Part shown: in pieces, positions 11,644 to 22,961 of the stretch
Position numbering within the stretch: the stretch's first letter is position 1
Layout: the number at the start of each line of letters is the position of its first letter
Source of the DNA: Calycina herbarum
Lineage: Eukaryota; Ascomycota; Leotiomycetes; Helotiales; Pezizellaceae
Length of the DNA: 64,000 nucleotides
Reading direction: 5' to 3'
Assembly (NCBI GenBank): GCA_001414485.1
Contig: LLEY01000097.1
Location: forward strand, 62,001-126,000
Made by a program: the position numbers and the translations under genes
The notes under the pieces: generated by a model
Seen by the model: the letters and a program-made list of their open reading frames with translations, nothing else
Databases searched by the model: none
Told to the model about the DNA's origin: nothing

Positions 11644-14600
11644 ATGTCTGAACGATCATGCCCGATGTCTGGCTCTGTTGGAGGGGGAGTATGTCCAGCA
11701 GGTGCCAAAGGAGAACGAACAGGTCCTCGAGGATGCAATTTTGCAAGGTCCTCACAGCCCGGAGACCTTCGAGCCGCGTTCGATGTAAGTGACAAGTGGG
11801 AGCGGTCTTGGTGCTGTTACTGACATCTATTAGATACCCGTTGGTGTAGACCCAGATCAATTCTTGCGTCAAAGGTTCATCCAATTATTGCGTTGATGAA
11901 ACATACTCTAACTTTAAATAGGGAACGACAAGCCATAAATGAGATGTTATACTCTAACATTCCAGCAATGCGCAATATCAAAGAACAACAAAATACCCAA
12001 GGTGTCAAGTCACTTGATACCCTCAACGTAAACGAGCAAGACCTTCTTGCCGTCGCCCTCGGTGCCCCGGCACGGCAAGTCCTTCTTAGAGCAGAGGAAG
12101 TAGGTCCAAGGACGGGATGGAGGGATGGGTATCTCAGCACAGAATATGGATTCGTGCCACCAGACGCCGACGAAGCCGCCGGTGCTCTAGCGAGATCGCC
12201 AGGAAGAGTGTGGTCAGACCTTTGTGAAAGAATGCCAGGTTGTGTTGCAAGAGGAAGAGTCCGGGAGTCAGTCGCCGCACTTGCAATTGTTCCAGGAACA
12301 CCAGATATCATTCCGGACAAAGCCCTTTGGGCAGCACTGGTCTCCCTCGGCATGTTATGTTCCATCTATCGATACGAGGAGAAGCACGACGGTAGCGAAG
12401 GAATCAACGTCACATCAAAAGCACCAAAGATGGACGTTGAGATGAGCGACGAGCTTGGAGATGAAGTGAAAGGGATTCCAAAGAGTATCGGTCTTCCATA
12501 TTACCAGATTTGTAAACGTATGGGTCGTTCGATACCCCATCTCACATTCTTCGATCAATCCTCATACAATCTCAAAGTGAGAGATCCTACGTCAACTTAC
12601 CCATACGTGGGCAGATTCGATAACACCGATTTGAGATGGCCAATGTTTGGAGACAACTCAGAGATTGCATTCTTGAAAGGCTGCGCAGACACATCAGCTT
12701 CATTCCAAAGAGGACCAGCAGCCATTGCAAGTTGTCAAGAGAATGTCATGTCAAGAAACAACGACGGCCTGCTCCGCAGTCTTATTGAACTTAAAGAGGT
12801 TCTTGAGAGGATGCCCAACGCTTTCCACACCATTAGTTTGAATCCAAAATCAGGCGATAACTATATTTCCCCAGCCGAATGGGTACGTTGGGCCAAATTC
12901 TCGGCGCCACTTTCGAAAAGATGCCCAGCCACATCCGGTCTACAATTCCCTCCTTATCTAGTCATGGATGCATTCTTGGGTCGAAAGAAGTATGATTCTT
13001 TCCTTGGCTTGGAAGGTGTGCATTTACGTGCTTGGCTTCCTTCCAACTGGAGAGCTTTCATCGCCGCAATCGAATACCACTACAGCATTCCCGAATATGT
13101 AGCAAAGTCTGGGGACGCAAGGCTCATGGGTGCACTAGATGGAATTGTCGAAGCTTATGCTGGCGAGCGTGGTTTCATGGGAACCCATAGATACAAGGTA
13201 TTTGGTTTATTGGAGGTTGCTGGAAAAACTGGCAGAACAGAAACAAACGGTGCTTCCGGCGCCGCAGATGCTAGTCGCCCATGGGAGGAAACGCATAGTC
13301 AATTTTCGGAATCGATGAAAGAGCGTCTCGAGCCATTCCGTGGAAATCTCGGTATCGAACCCAATCAGATGCGAGGAACCTTCCTCGAGTGTCGGTACAA
13401 GTCTAGAGTTATCAACAGGTCATTCGTTGATAGCGATCCCACCAGAACAATCGCTTCAGTCACCCTCGACATCCAAGATACTGGCATCACATTCATGCCA
13501 GGTGACCGACTCGCGATACTTCCACTGAACTCTTGGTTGGAGTGTGCTAAAGTTGCATCAGCTTTGGGGATAGATGATATGCTAGATCATCCAGTCGCAT
13601 TGGATAGAGAATGGTCAAGATTTGCAACTCACCTCGGCTCCGTTTCCAGAATACCTACACCCAAACTCACAGTCTCCGACATCTTACGCCGAGGCCATTT
13701 GGCACCACTCAATCAAGAACTTGTTATGAAGCTTCATTCGATGCTCCGGGCGTCTTCCAACACGGTCCTTCAAGTTTTAGCAACTGAAGAATGGCCTGTC
13801 AGGGGTACTCTTGGGGATCTTCTGCAAGCTGCAGTCGCTGAAACATCAACACATATCTGGGATCAAGCTTTTGATCTTTCCGGAAACCTCTCGTGGCTTT
13901 CCGAGCTCATTCCAATGGAGGTACCGAGAACTTATAGTATTTCCAATTATCCCGAAGAACTCCTTCCAGCCACAATCGACCTCACTGTATCAAGATCCGA
14001 CTACAATCTTTGCTCTACTTTCTCTGGTCCATCAACTGTTGTCCGGCATGGTGTCTCTAGTTCTTTCCTTAATCCTGCATTGTCTCCAAATGGTGAGACA
14101 ATCGGGGTGGAGGACGACGAGGATGTCTTGATTGGCGTTTCCCGCCCACTTGCTTTCCAGATGCCAATTGATGATGCAGCCCCATGTGCATTCTTTGCTG
14201 GCGGTAGTGGAGTTGCACCCTTTCGAAGTTTTTGGCAAGCACGAGCCGGTCGATCTGTGGGCAAGAATATGCTGTTCTTAGGTGTACAATCCCGAGAGAA
14301 GTTTTGCTATGAGAGAGAGCTTAGAGAATACGTCAATGCCGGATTCCTCGAGGTATACACCGCATTTTCTCGTGATTCGAGGGGACTGGTTTACGACCGC
14401 CGTCATAAAGATCTGATCGAGAAAGAAATCACACCAAGATATATCGATGCTCTTATTGTCGAGCAAGGAGGCATGGTCTGCGATCTGGTCATGTCGAAGA
14501 AGCAAGGTGGTCTTGGAGGTAACTTATACGTCTGTGGATCACTCTCTGTTTTCGACTCGGTCATGTCTGGTATCCGAAAAGCAATTTACAATCACCGTAC

Positions 14601-16534
14601 GGCTTCCATGGAATCTACCGATGAAATCCTCAACGCAGCATTTGCTGAAAGACGATTCATGTTGGACGTGTTCATGACCCCAAAACCTCTGTAAGCACTT
14701 TCAATTTTCCATCTTTCAATATACAAAACTAATATGAGAATCTAGGCCTTGCAACATTCCAACCATATCGCTTTCCGAGCTAGCTTTACACACTGGTCAT
14801 CTTCAAGATAGCCGTCTCTGGATTGCAGTTCACGGAAGTGTTTACGATGTCACCGACTTCTGCTCAATGCACCCAGGTGGTATCAATATCATCAAGAGTA
14901 ATGCGGGTGGTGACTGCTCGAAGAGTTTTGACTTGCTAGCCCATACAAACAACCCAGAAGTGAACAGTCTCCTCAACAAGTACTTTATTGGTAAATTGAC
15001 ACCAAAGCCCGACTTCCACCACTCGGAGGAAATCAGTATGCTCTATGATCTTTGGTCTGAGTACTTGAAGTCAGCCGTTGAAACTCTCGTCGCCCATCAA
15101 TTTGAGGTACACGAATTCATGGGGTCCTCTAACCTCTGGTTCCAGGGTAGCTTATTCAATATGGGTGGTGTCCGAAGATTCTATCACCATCAATCGCGAC
15201 TCCTTCAAGGAGGGTTCTCAGCTCTATTCGGAGCCAAACTACAAGAGCTTTACCTTAAGCTATCCTTCACACTCGCCAATTCCGCCTCTACTTCCAACCC
15301 TAGCCATCTACCAGACGTGCTTGGTATAATTGCTCGTGCGAAGAGCTCACCGGATGCGATGGCCACTTCAAATGAAATCTCACAAATCGGACAATTTACT
15401 TGCGATAGTGAGGCTGCACGATTTCACGAAAGGGGTATTGTTGACTACGCCAAGAACTCTGTTCAACTCAATATGGAACTCCTCGAGGGGATTCGCGAAG
15501 AGGCCGGCCGTGGAATGGATGCATTCGACACTGTCATGGAACTTGACGCACCATCAGAGACCCAGCGAAGCTACTACCTGTCAACTTTCTTACTGAAGGT
15601 TATCGAGAGAATGACAATGAGACTGGAAGGTTTCTACTCCAAACTTGCTCAGCACTCCGTTTACCACCCAGAAATGGAACAAAACCCAGCCAGAAGTCGC
15701 TGGAATCTCCTCCGTCGCAGAATTCGCGACGGTTCCTTCTTTGTCATGACACAAGAGTTCAACATCGGAGCCAAGTCAATCAATGGATCTCACAGAGGCC
15801 AAACGGCTGGTGTTGATTTCGACCAAGTTATCAACCAAATCCAACATAGCATTGACAGAGCACCAGCAACCATGCCACGCGCGGCTGATCTCACTGAACA
15901 GCATGTTGCTCGTGGAAGAGCTACACAGAACAAGAATCTGTCTGCATATGAGTCACATCAAACAGGAGCTGCTGTCAAGAACATGTCCACCTTCTTGACC
16001 AACAACATGAAGTCAATCCGACGACTCAGCAAGATGCCAACAGCAGGTTTCAGTTTCGAGCAAGTCATGACTGCATACGGCCAACCAGGAGCACAACAAT
16101 TCCAGTTCTCTACCCCTCCAACTCCTCCTTTGAGTAGAAACACAAGTCGCTCCCCGTCAGCCACCCGCGACCCAAACCATCCATTTGAACGGTCACGATC
16201 TCTTCTTCGTGGCCGCGCCTCATCAGCAAACGATATGTCTATGCCGCCTCTCCGCCAGCGCAGTCTATCAAATCTCCCTTCTCCGCCCATGTCCGCATCA
16301 GAAGCACTACCCTCCATGCTCAGCAAAATGAATCGACGTAAAAAGCCAGGTTCTGTACCAGCATCGCCTGCCATGATTCCCGAGGAGCGCTTCAAGCCTA
16401 TGGTTCGTCCTACTATGAGCTCACGAACTTCGATGGCTTCGAATCAGGGGGCTGGACACATGAGAGGACCGTCTATGACTGGTTCATTGAGGAACTTCAT
16501 GTTACAAGAGAATAGACCTACGCCTACGTTTTAG
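11644..16534 (+). CDS. Tri-modular haem protein: IDO-like domain, FAD/NADPH reductase module, cytochrome b5, disordered tail
   Basis: Exons 11644-11784, 11834-11874, 11922-14690 and 14746-16534 give 1579 residues. Intron 1 has a perfect GTAAGT donor and a TACTGAC branch box; intron 2 has GTTCAT; intron 3 joins the reductase to cytochrome b5. Residues about 200-500 resemble indoleamine 2,3-dioxygenase: LRAWLPSNWRAFIAAIE, then KSGDARLMGALDGIVEAY, then a probable proximal haem histidine (about H483, GTHRYKV). Residues about 545-984 are a ferredoxin-NADP reductase/CysJ-type module: RTYSISN and GVSSSFL for FAD, AGGSGVAPFRSFW and YVCGSLSVF for NADPH. No FMN flavodoxin domain is visible. Cytochrome b5 follows, with haem histidines H1026 (HPGG) and about H1050 (LLAH), 24 apart as in canonical b5. 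The remainder is uncharacterised with a Ser/Pro-rich tail. Mammalian IDO can be activated by cytochrome b5 and a flavoprotein reductase, so an electron chain to the IDO-like haem is a reasonable inference; the substrate is unknown. Confidence 0.85.
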
Positions 16535-17525
16535 AGCGCGCGCATTTAGAGAGCATTTTATACCCTTGCATTTTGTTTTGCTTGTAAATATATTTGTGTG
16601 GTGAAAAAAGTTTGGTTTATCGGTTGGTTGGGAGGTTTTTTTGGGGATGCATACATTGGGTGGTGTTTTGATGAAGATCTTCTTTTTATTATAACTTTAC
16701 ATTCGTTTATCTTGAATACAATATTTGGGCATTTGGTTCCCTTTTATATACTTGTTCTTATTGGTTTGATATTTCGGTTCAATTGTTAGTAAAAGCTCGA
16801 CTTCGATCTCATCCTCCAGGTTGTCGTGATCAAGCAGAACCTCGACCTCACGTCGAGTCCCCGGCTGAAGGTCGAGTCGCTCCTTCCGTCGACCTCGACC
16901 TGAAATGAGATGTACATACAGGGATAGGGCGAAAGCTGGCACGATTGTTGTTGTAAGGTTAGAGTGCTAAACCCGTAAATGGTTCTTTCAAAGGAGACGA
17001 AGCCACCGCATCGATTGGAGAATTTTTCATTCATAATATTTGGTCTTCTCTGCTTAGGATCACTGGTGATGATCGCCCGCCCCCTTCGGATTGATGAGGT
17101 TTGATGTGTGTGGTTGTACAAATGAATCCTCATGCTGACAACCTAGCCTCCGCGTTCCGTCTCATGAGCTCTGAGGGGCTGAAGGACTGCACATCATCCT
17201 CATTTTAAGCCTAAGTATAAGTCCAGCAGGGATTCTTGGAACATATATGTTGGGTTTGATGAAACAATTGTGTCCTATTGGTTGCTTTCCTCCCATGCTG
17301 AGGTGACCTTTCCGTAGGAACCTGCATTGTAACATGAAACAGCACGGAATATGGAGTAAGCGATCAGTGCGATTCGAACACTTCTCTGTTCTCGTAAAAT
17401 ATTTCTTTCAAGGCTGGTTTCTTGGCCAATTAATGTCAATTCACCTATGTACCTTGGTGGCCAAGTCCATGACGGAGTTCCGTTGGTAACCCTTTTCCCG
17501 ACAGCCTGGCTCACTTTCCTATGAT
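16535..17525. other. Intergenic region, no gene seen
   Basis: 3' flank of the IDO-fusion gene (T-rich) followed by the promoter of the Pth11-like gene. Around 16796-16905 there is a local cluster of short GGTCGAG/CTCGAC blocks that can form a small hairpin. No gene is supported. Confidence 0.5.
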
Positions 17526-18896
17526 ATGGGCTTTTCTATCGTTAAACGCTTTTCTTTGAGACCACTCATGGCAACTACAAATCCAAAATCGCCAGAGGAG
17601 GTACAAGCCCTCCTCGATGGACCCGCTTTGGCTGCTCCCATGGGGGTAGGGCCTAATTTCAACAACCCACCTGGTTTCCAACCTACGATACGTGCTATTC
17701 AGATTTTCTTCATTGTACTTTCAACTCTTGCGATGTTCATCCGTCTCTACACGAGAGTCCGAATCTACAGAAAAGTGAACTTGGAAGATTGTACGTTATT
17801 TTCATCTCAATAGGAAGCAATGCTAAAAATATTTAGATGTTGCGGTACTAGGATGGGTAGGTAATCCTTATCCTTGCTCTTGATTCATTTTCTCACTATT
17901 TCAGATGGGTTACTTGGGACTTCTGATAGCAAGTGTGCGAGGTCTAAATGCCTCTGCGGGGTACATCAATGGGATGTACAAGCAAAGAAAATGGGAAGTT
18001 TCCAACATGTATGTTCACTTCCACCCCTACACCCTACACTTCAAAATTGTTGATTCCAGATAGTATCTCTACATCAGTGTGATCATGTACGGAATCGACA
18101 TGTTTATCATAAAACTCTCCATCCTTCTCCAATACGTAGCAATCTTCTCGTCCAGAAAAAGGGATACCTTCTTCTGGAATTGCTACGTTTTGATCGGATT
18201 GAATTTCGTCACCTACACAACATTCGTCTTACTAGAAATCATTCCTTGCAAAACAACAGAAAGAAAATGGGATCCGAACGGCTCACTATCCCAGAATAGC
18301 AGGTGTATGGACTTTCGGGTTGTGAACCTCGTTACGGGAGCTTTGAACACTGTTTCCCATATTATCATACTATTGCTTCCACAAGCGATAATTTGGAGAC
18401 TGAAGATGAAATTTAGCAAGCGACTTGGGGTATCGCTGGTATTTGCTGTAGCTTTGCTGTAAGTCAACCCGATCCCCTCTTACGAATCAATTACTTACTT
18501 AAAACCAGCGCCTGCGTTGCCATGATCGTACGACTTTACTACGCCATCGATCTTGAAAACACACCCGATATCACGTGGTATGTTGGACTGAATCTCGTCT
18601 TGATTTATCCTGAGATTGGATTCGGGATTGTGACCAGTTGCCTGCCTTCGTTTCCTAAGTTCTTCCGGACTTTATTTGAAAGACCTACAACCTCGGTTGA
18701 TTTCACGAAGACCTCAGAGCCACGCTCGAGAAGCTTTGGGAGACAAGAGGGTTCTGCAAAACATACGCCTTCGGATAGTGTTGATCAGCTTACGGGAAAT
18801 CTGGAGATGCAAACACCTTCGAGAGGCAGGAGTGGGGAAGAGATGTTTGGGGAGATTGATCTTGTTGATTCTGGGGATTCGAGAACGAAGAGATAA
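17526..18896 (+). CDS. Pth11-like / fungal rhodopsin-domain integral membrane protein
   Basis: A seven-helix-type plasma-membrane protein of the large fungal Pth11-like/rhodopsin-domain family, putative GPCR-like sensors. Exons are 17526-17790, 17837-17856, 17905-18008, 18078-18458 and 18509-18896 (385 residues). The third intron is uncertain: a GTTCAC donor at 18013 with an acceptor before 18064 is also open and would give 391 residues. Translation could instead start at 17568, in MATTNPKSPEE. Visible hydrophobic segments include IRAIQIFFIVLSTLAMFIRLY, YVAVLGWMGYLGLLIASV, YGIDMFIIKLSILLQYV, a segment before the conserved-looking NTVSHIIILLLPQAIIW, the VSLVFAVALLACVAMIV helix and a last helix around NLVLIYPEIGFGIV. 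The C-terminal 70 residues are polar and Ser-rich (cytoplasmic tail). The extracellular Cys-rich CFEM domain of true Pth11 is absent. Confidence 0.8.
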
Positions 18897-20184
18897 GATG
18901 AAAAGGAAGGCTCTAATTCGTGAGGTCTTTGGGGGTGGTGCGAGGTAGGACTTCTAGACGATTGAAGATGGGCCGGGAATAAAAGCTTCTGCATCTTGAT
19001 CTGGGCTGAGGATCGAGTTTTCTAAAAGCACGGGAAGTGAAGTTAGCAATTGAAAATTCACAAAAGAGTAGATAAAGAAAAATGGCATACTTTGTAGGCA
19101 TAAACCGAAGATAAAAACCGAGGTCAACTAGAAGAAAAGAGGCAATACTATTGACGCTACACCACTGATTGAACTCCACTGGGAAATGCCAGCTCCATCT
19201 AGAAAGTTGGGTACCGTACAGAATAAGGATCGCTCCAGTCTCGGTAAAATAGGTTGAGTAATTAGCCTTTTGCACTCATTTTGCCTCATTCGGTTTCTGC
19301 TGTGGCATTTTTGTTATCAAGTTTTACTGCCAAAAACTAATATGCTGTCAGGAGGAAAAGGTTTGGTTATGTGTATTTGGTACTGTTTATGTGTTAAGTA
19401 CGCTTGGCTTTGAACCTTTGAACTCCGTCTTTCTTGGAACTGGTCCTCCCTTAGCCAATACTCGGCCAGGTGTCTGTTCATTACTCGAAGACATTCGCCA
19501 TTCGCTCTCAAGAATTTGGTCAGTTATTCAAGTTCGGTCTTGAAACTCGGGAACTTAATGTTCTTCTAGGTCTTTTTTTCTTTGACATGCTAGCTTTTAT
19601 TTGCTTGATATGCTTAGGGGGCGAAGGGGCTCTGAGCAATTTCCTGGAAAGCTCAAATTTACCAGTACTGAAATTTATCGCAGAGCCTTCAACCAAGCAA
19701 AGGGTACTGAAGAAACGCTGCTCTTTAAATTTATTCATACTGCCAAAAATAGCATTTTTTGGGGGTGTCTTGAAATAATGCATAATCTCATGCTGGTGGG
19801 AAAATTACCTGTCTTCTTTCCAGGTGTAAATAAACGTGCATCCGAGTTGTAAATATTACTTCTGGATAGGGTCAAATTTTGTGAATAAATGATGGGTGTG
19901 CAAAAAACTCTTTTGCCTCGAACAACAGTTATAGGCAATAAAGCTACACCTCGTCATCATCCACTATCTTCTGATACTTGAAGGTTATTCGGGTTTCATA
20001 CTAAGTCAGTCAGTGTGCTGGATTTCTAGACTCACATAATTTTGGTATAATGTTTTTTTGTGACTTGAATTGTAAAAATCAGGATTAGTTTAAAGTTACT
20101 TCATCCCCATTGTGTATGGTACTGTGCAAGTTTGTTTATCTATCTATGTCTGAGTCTAGTCTAGCAATTCTATGCAAAGCTATT
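18897..20184. other. Intergenic region, no gene seen
   Basis: About 1.3 kb between convergent genes. Short frames such as 19470-19778 plus and 19520-19783 minus mirror each other and have no recognisable product. Confidence 0.5.
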
Positions 20185-21155
20185 TCACTCTCTAAAAGTA
20201 GCCTTGACTTCATCCATACCAATTTTCTTATACACCAATTCCCTCTTCTCCAAACGTTCAACCTCTCTACTCTCAAAAGTCCAAACCTCCTCAACCCCAA
20301 GATCCTTCAAAAATTCAAACATCCTCAAATAATTGGACCCCACCTGCTCAATCCCATGACTATCATCACTCAAAGTAAACCTCCCACCCTTCCCCTTCCA
20401 AGCCTCACAAATGGCCTTCTCCGGATACGGTTCCTTCAAACCCTTCCTCAAACCCGCACTATTAATCTCCATCAAACCTCCCTGCTCCTTCACTCTTTCC
20501 AAATTCCTCATAACCTTCTCCCAAACCACCCCACCACCCATAGTTTTGAGATCTGCATTTGGGTTGGAAGCAAGAAGACGGATCAAATCGAAATGACCAA
20601 CAACTTTCGGTTCCAACTCTTCAAGCATCTCATATTGCGAATCAAAATAATCAATAAACAATTGCTCCTCGCTTCCTGATTTCTCGACCGCTGCAGAGTA
20701 GAATTTATCGTCGTAATCGATTGGGATTCCGTGCACGTGATGGACACTTCCGATGTAGAAATCTATGACTGGAGAGGAGGAGAAGGATTTGATGAAGGGT
20801 CCGTAAGTTGGTCGAATCCATTCTCCTTCGAAGCCGATGAGGATGTGGATTTGGGAGGCGTATTTGGTGCGTAAGCGGGCGGCTTCGAGAAGGAAGAGTT
20901 CATGGCGGGGGATGTGTTTGGATGTGTCATCGCCAGCTGCGATCTGGAGTATGTTAGATGATGAATGTAGAATGGTAGGAGGGGTAAAAGTACTTCTTCT
21001 GGATACAAGTCTTCTACTGTTTCTCGGGGCATGTGTTCGGTGAATGCGAAGGTTTTCATGCCTCTAGCGATTGCAGCCAAAATGACTTCTTCCAGATCAT
21101 CTTTTGCATGACCTGGACAGAATTGCCCTGAGTGGGAATGCATTGAAAAAGCCAT
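20185..21155 (-). CDS. HIS2: Histidinol-phosphatase (PHP family)
   Basis: Hydrolyses L-histidinol phosphate to histidinol, the penultimate part of histidine biosynthesis in the cytosol. Two exons on the minus strand, 21155-20994 and 20943-20185, are separated by a 50-nt intron with a GTACTT donor and a CTAAC branch box; 306 residues, the usual size for fungal His2. PHP metal ligands are visible: MHSHSGQ (H6, H8), FTEHMPR (H41), SVHHVHG (H122/H123/H125) and DDSHGI near residue 240. The splice joins EDLYPEE to IAAGDDTSKHIPRHE, which is continuous with yeast His2. The start MAFSMHSHSGQ matches the family's very short N-terminus. Nothing suggests loss of function. Confidence 0.93.
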
Positions 21156-21454
21156 GATTACTGCAAAAATACAAAAAGAAAAGAGAGTAAAGAAGGTAGC
21201 TTGATATCTAGATAACAGTATGAAGTGACTTCTTAATGTTCCACTGGAAAGATAACCCCACCCCACGTGTCCACCATCACCTCACACACACCAATGACGA
21301 ACGTTTCTACCTCGGTTAGCTTCTGCCCCTCCTTCCCTTTTGGAATTAAAAGATGACCAAATCAAGAGAAAGCAAAAATAATATTAAAACAAAAATAAAA
21401 ATAACTTTGAAATGAGCGTTTGCATAACTCATTCCGTCCACATTCGTAATCCGC
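21156..21454. promoter_or_regulatory. HIS2 5' flank
   Basis: Upstream region of HIS2 (read leftward) up to the tRNA gene. I did not find a clean TGACTCA general-control element. Confidence 0.4.
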
Positions 21455-21542
21455 CGACCACCAGGGGACTCGAACCCCCAACCTCAGTCTTACAACCTTT
21501 CGGTCGTAGGAGGACCGCGCGCTACCATTGCGCCAAGCAGCC
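21455..21542 (-). tRNA. tRNA-Arg (anticodon CCU) with a ~16-nt intron
   Basis: On the minus strand the cloverleaf reads: acceptor GGCTGCT pairing with GGTGGTC (four G-U wobbles), D-arm GCGC/GCGC around AATGGTA, anticodon stem CGGTC/GACTG with loop CT-CCT-A, variable AGGTT, and T-arm GGGGG-TTCGAGT-CCCCT. A 16-nt insertion after position 37 (starting CGACCG) is the canonical tRNA intron site. The intron-exon helix can also form a competing perfect CGGTC/GACCG stem. Anticodon CCU reads AGG. The T-loop GTTCGAGTC and the A-box like D-arm support the call; discriminator is G. Confidence 0.85.
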
Positions 21543-22125
21543 TTTGAATTTGTTGATCAAATTCTTTGGAGCGAATATGGTAGATTCGTTGGAAACAAAA
21601 ATGCTTATTGGTACTTATTATTGTGTGACCCAATTGATCCAATGAGAAGGCATGGATTTAGTTGAGTCTCCACTCTACATTCCACACTAATGCCGAGATC
21701 TACCCGGTATTACCCGATAGTTGTTGAATAAACATCCTATACAAGATTTGAATAGATTCAAAAATTTCGAACAGTCATGAAAATAATAAGTCAAAGTGCC
21801 TTAGATTATATCGTGGTAACTGAAATCGGTCACCAAATAACAGAAAATCCCGCTTAAATAAGAAGTGGAGGAACAGCTTCATCTACTAGATTTCAATTAG
21901 TTGTAAGCTCCATTTTCTCTATTTCTACATTTTGAGCGCATTTTCTTGTATTTTACTATTTGCTTCTGTTCCTAGATATCTACTGGTTTGAATACACTAT
22001 TGTAAAGGACCCGGATTTTCTTTTACCCGACTGAATCTTGTCTATTCTACAACATCTGAAATAGAAGGAGAAGAACCTCTGCAACCTCACGAAATTTAGT
22101 CTAAAGGATTTCCTTATTTCTAAAG
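21543..22125. other. Intergenic region, no gene seen
   Basis: tRNA 5' flank and AT-moderate spacer leading to the hAT-type MITE. No supported gene. Confidence 0.5.
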
Positions 22126-22608
22126 CCAAATCCCAGACTTGGGCGTTGATATTATTGGTGGCATATCGGGGGTATATGATAATAATCGTATCGTATAGAA
22201 TGCTACGATAATATATCGGATTTCTGACGATGAGATAAATAATCGATAATCAGCAGGAAATAGTTAATCCGGCCAAGAGCTAATGGGAAGACTTTATCTA
22301 AATATAAATATAAAGTTATATGTTTTCTAAATATATATATTAAGAACTTTTAAGTTATAAAAGTAGTATAACCTATATATTTAAGAAGCTCTTTTGTATT
22401 AACAGAAAAAGTAAGATTTAAATAGGTAGAAAATATAAGTTATATGATATTTATTTAGTACTATAGAGTACTAGTGTCAAAAATCCGATATATATCGGTT
22501 AACGTTACTTTTTTGATAATAATAATCGTATCCGATTTAGGTGATCCGGCGATATTTATCGCGATGTTTACAATAAATATCGTATCGACGCCCAAGTCTG
22601 CCAAATTT
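22126..22608. mobile_element. hAT-type MITE, 467 bp (22134-22600), with degenerate 8-bp target duplication
   Basis: The element begins CAGACTTGGGCGT and ends ACGCCCAAGTCTG, a 13-bp inverted terminus that continues imperfectly (GATATTATTG against GATACGATATTTATTG). The flanking 8-mers are CCAAATCC (22126-22133) and CCAAATTT (22601-22608), identical except for two C-to-T changes. CAG termini plus 8-bp duplications indicate hAT. The interior is AT-rich, contains repeated ATATCG/CGATAT words and has no coding potential. Confidence 0.75.
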
Positions 22609-22961
22609 AGAAAGAAAAAAATCGTACTCATCTCCCTACCAAAAACACGAATGGAGCTTTTCTTTTAATAAAGAGACCCAAACTAGAAAACTCAAAAACT
22701 CCACATTCCTTTCATCAATCAACCTACCTTTCCCAATCGCCGAAAACGTCAACGAACCCTCAACCCCACACTCAAACAAAGAACTCCTTTTCGACTCCAC
22801 TCCCAAATCAAAATGGCTCCAAGTCTGAAAACAGCTGTTACTCACCTCAGCAGTCTGTACCACCACAAACCATCAAGAAAACCTCATAGCTTCAACTTCA
22901 GTCCCAATCCAATTCGCACATTAATTCCTCAAAAGTCAATTCCATACTCCAAAAGCACAAA
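22609..22961. promoter_or_regulatory. 5' flank of the RGG-tailed gene
   Basis: C/A-rich leader region typical of fungal 5' UTRs. An upstream ATG at 22813 opens a short frame (to 23034) overlapping the main start; it could be a small upstream ORF or an alternative first exon. Confidence 0.4.

Noticed and set aside
14867..16534. A separate cytochrome b5 gene downstream of the reductase
   Set aside because: The 55-nt intron 14691-14745 has GT/AG ends and a CTAAT box, its phases match, and the cytochrome b5 start lies upstream of 14867, so it is part of the same protein.
21501..21515. Reading the tRNA without an intron (CGGTC/GACCG stem)
   Set aside because: It would leave a 21-nt variable region without a stable arm; placing a 16-nt intron after position 37 gives a standard 5-nt variable loop.
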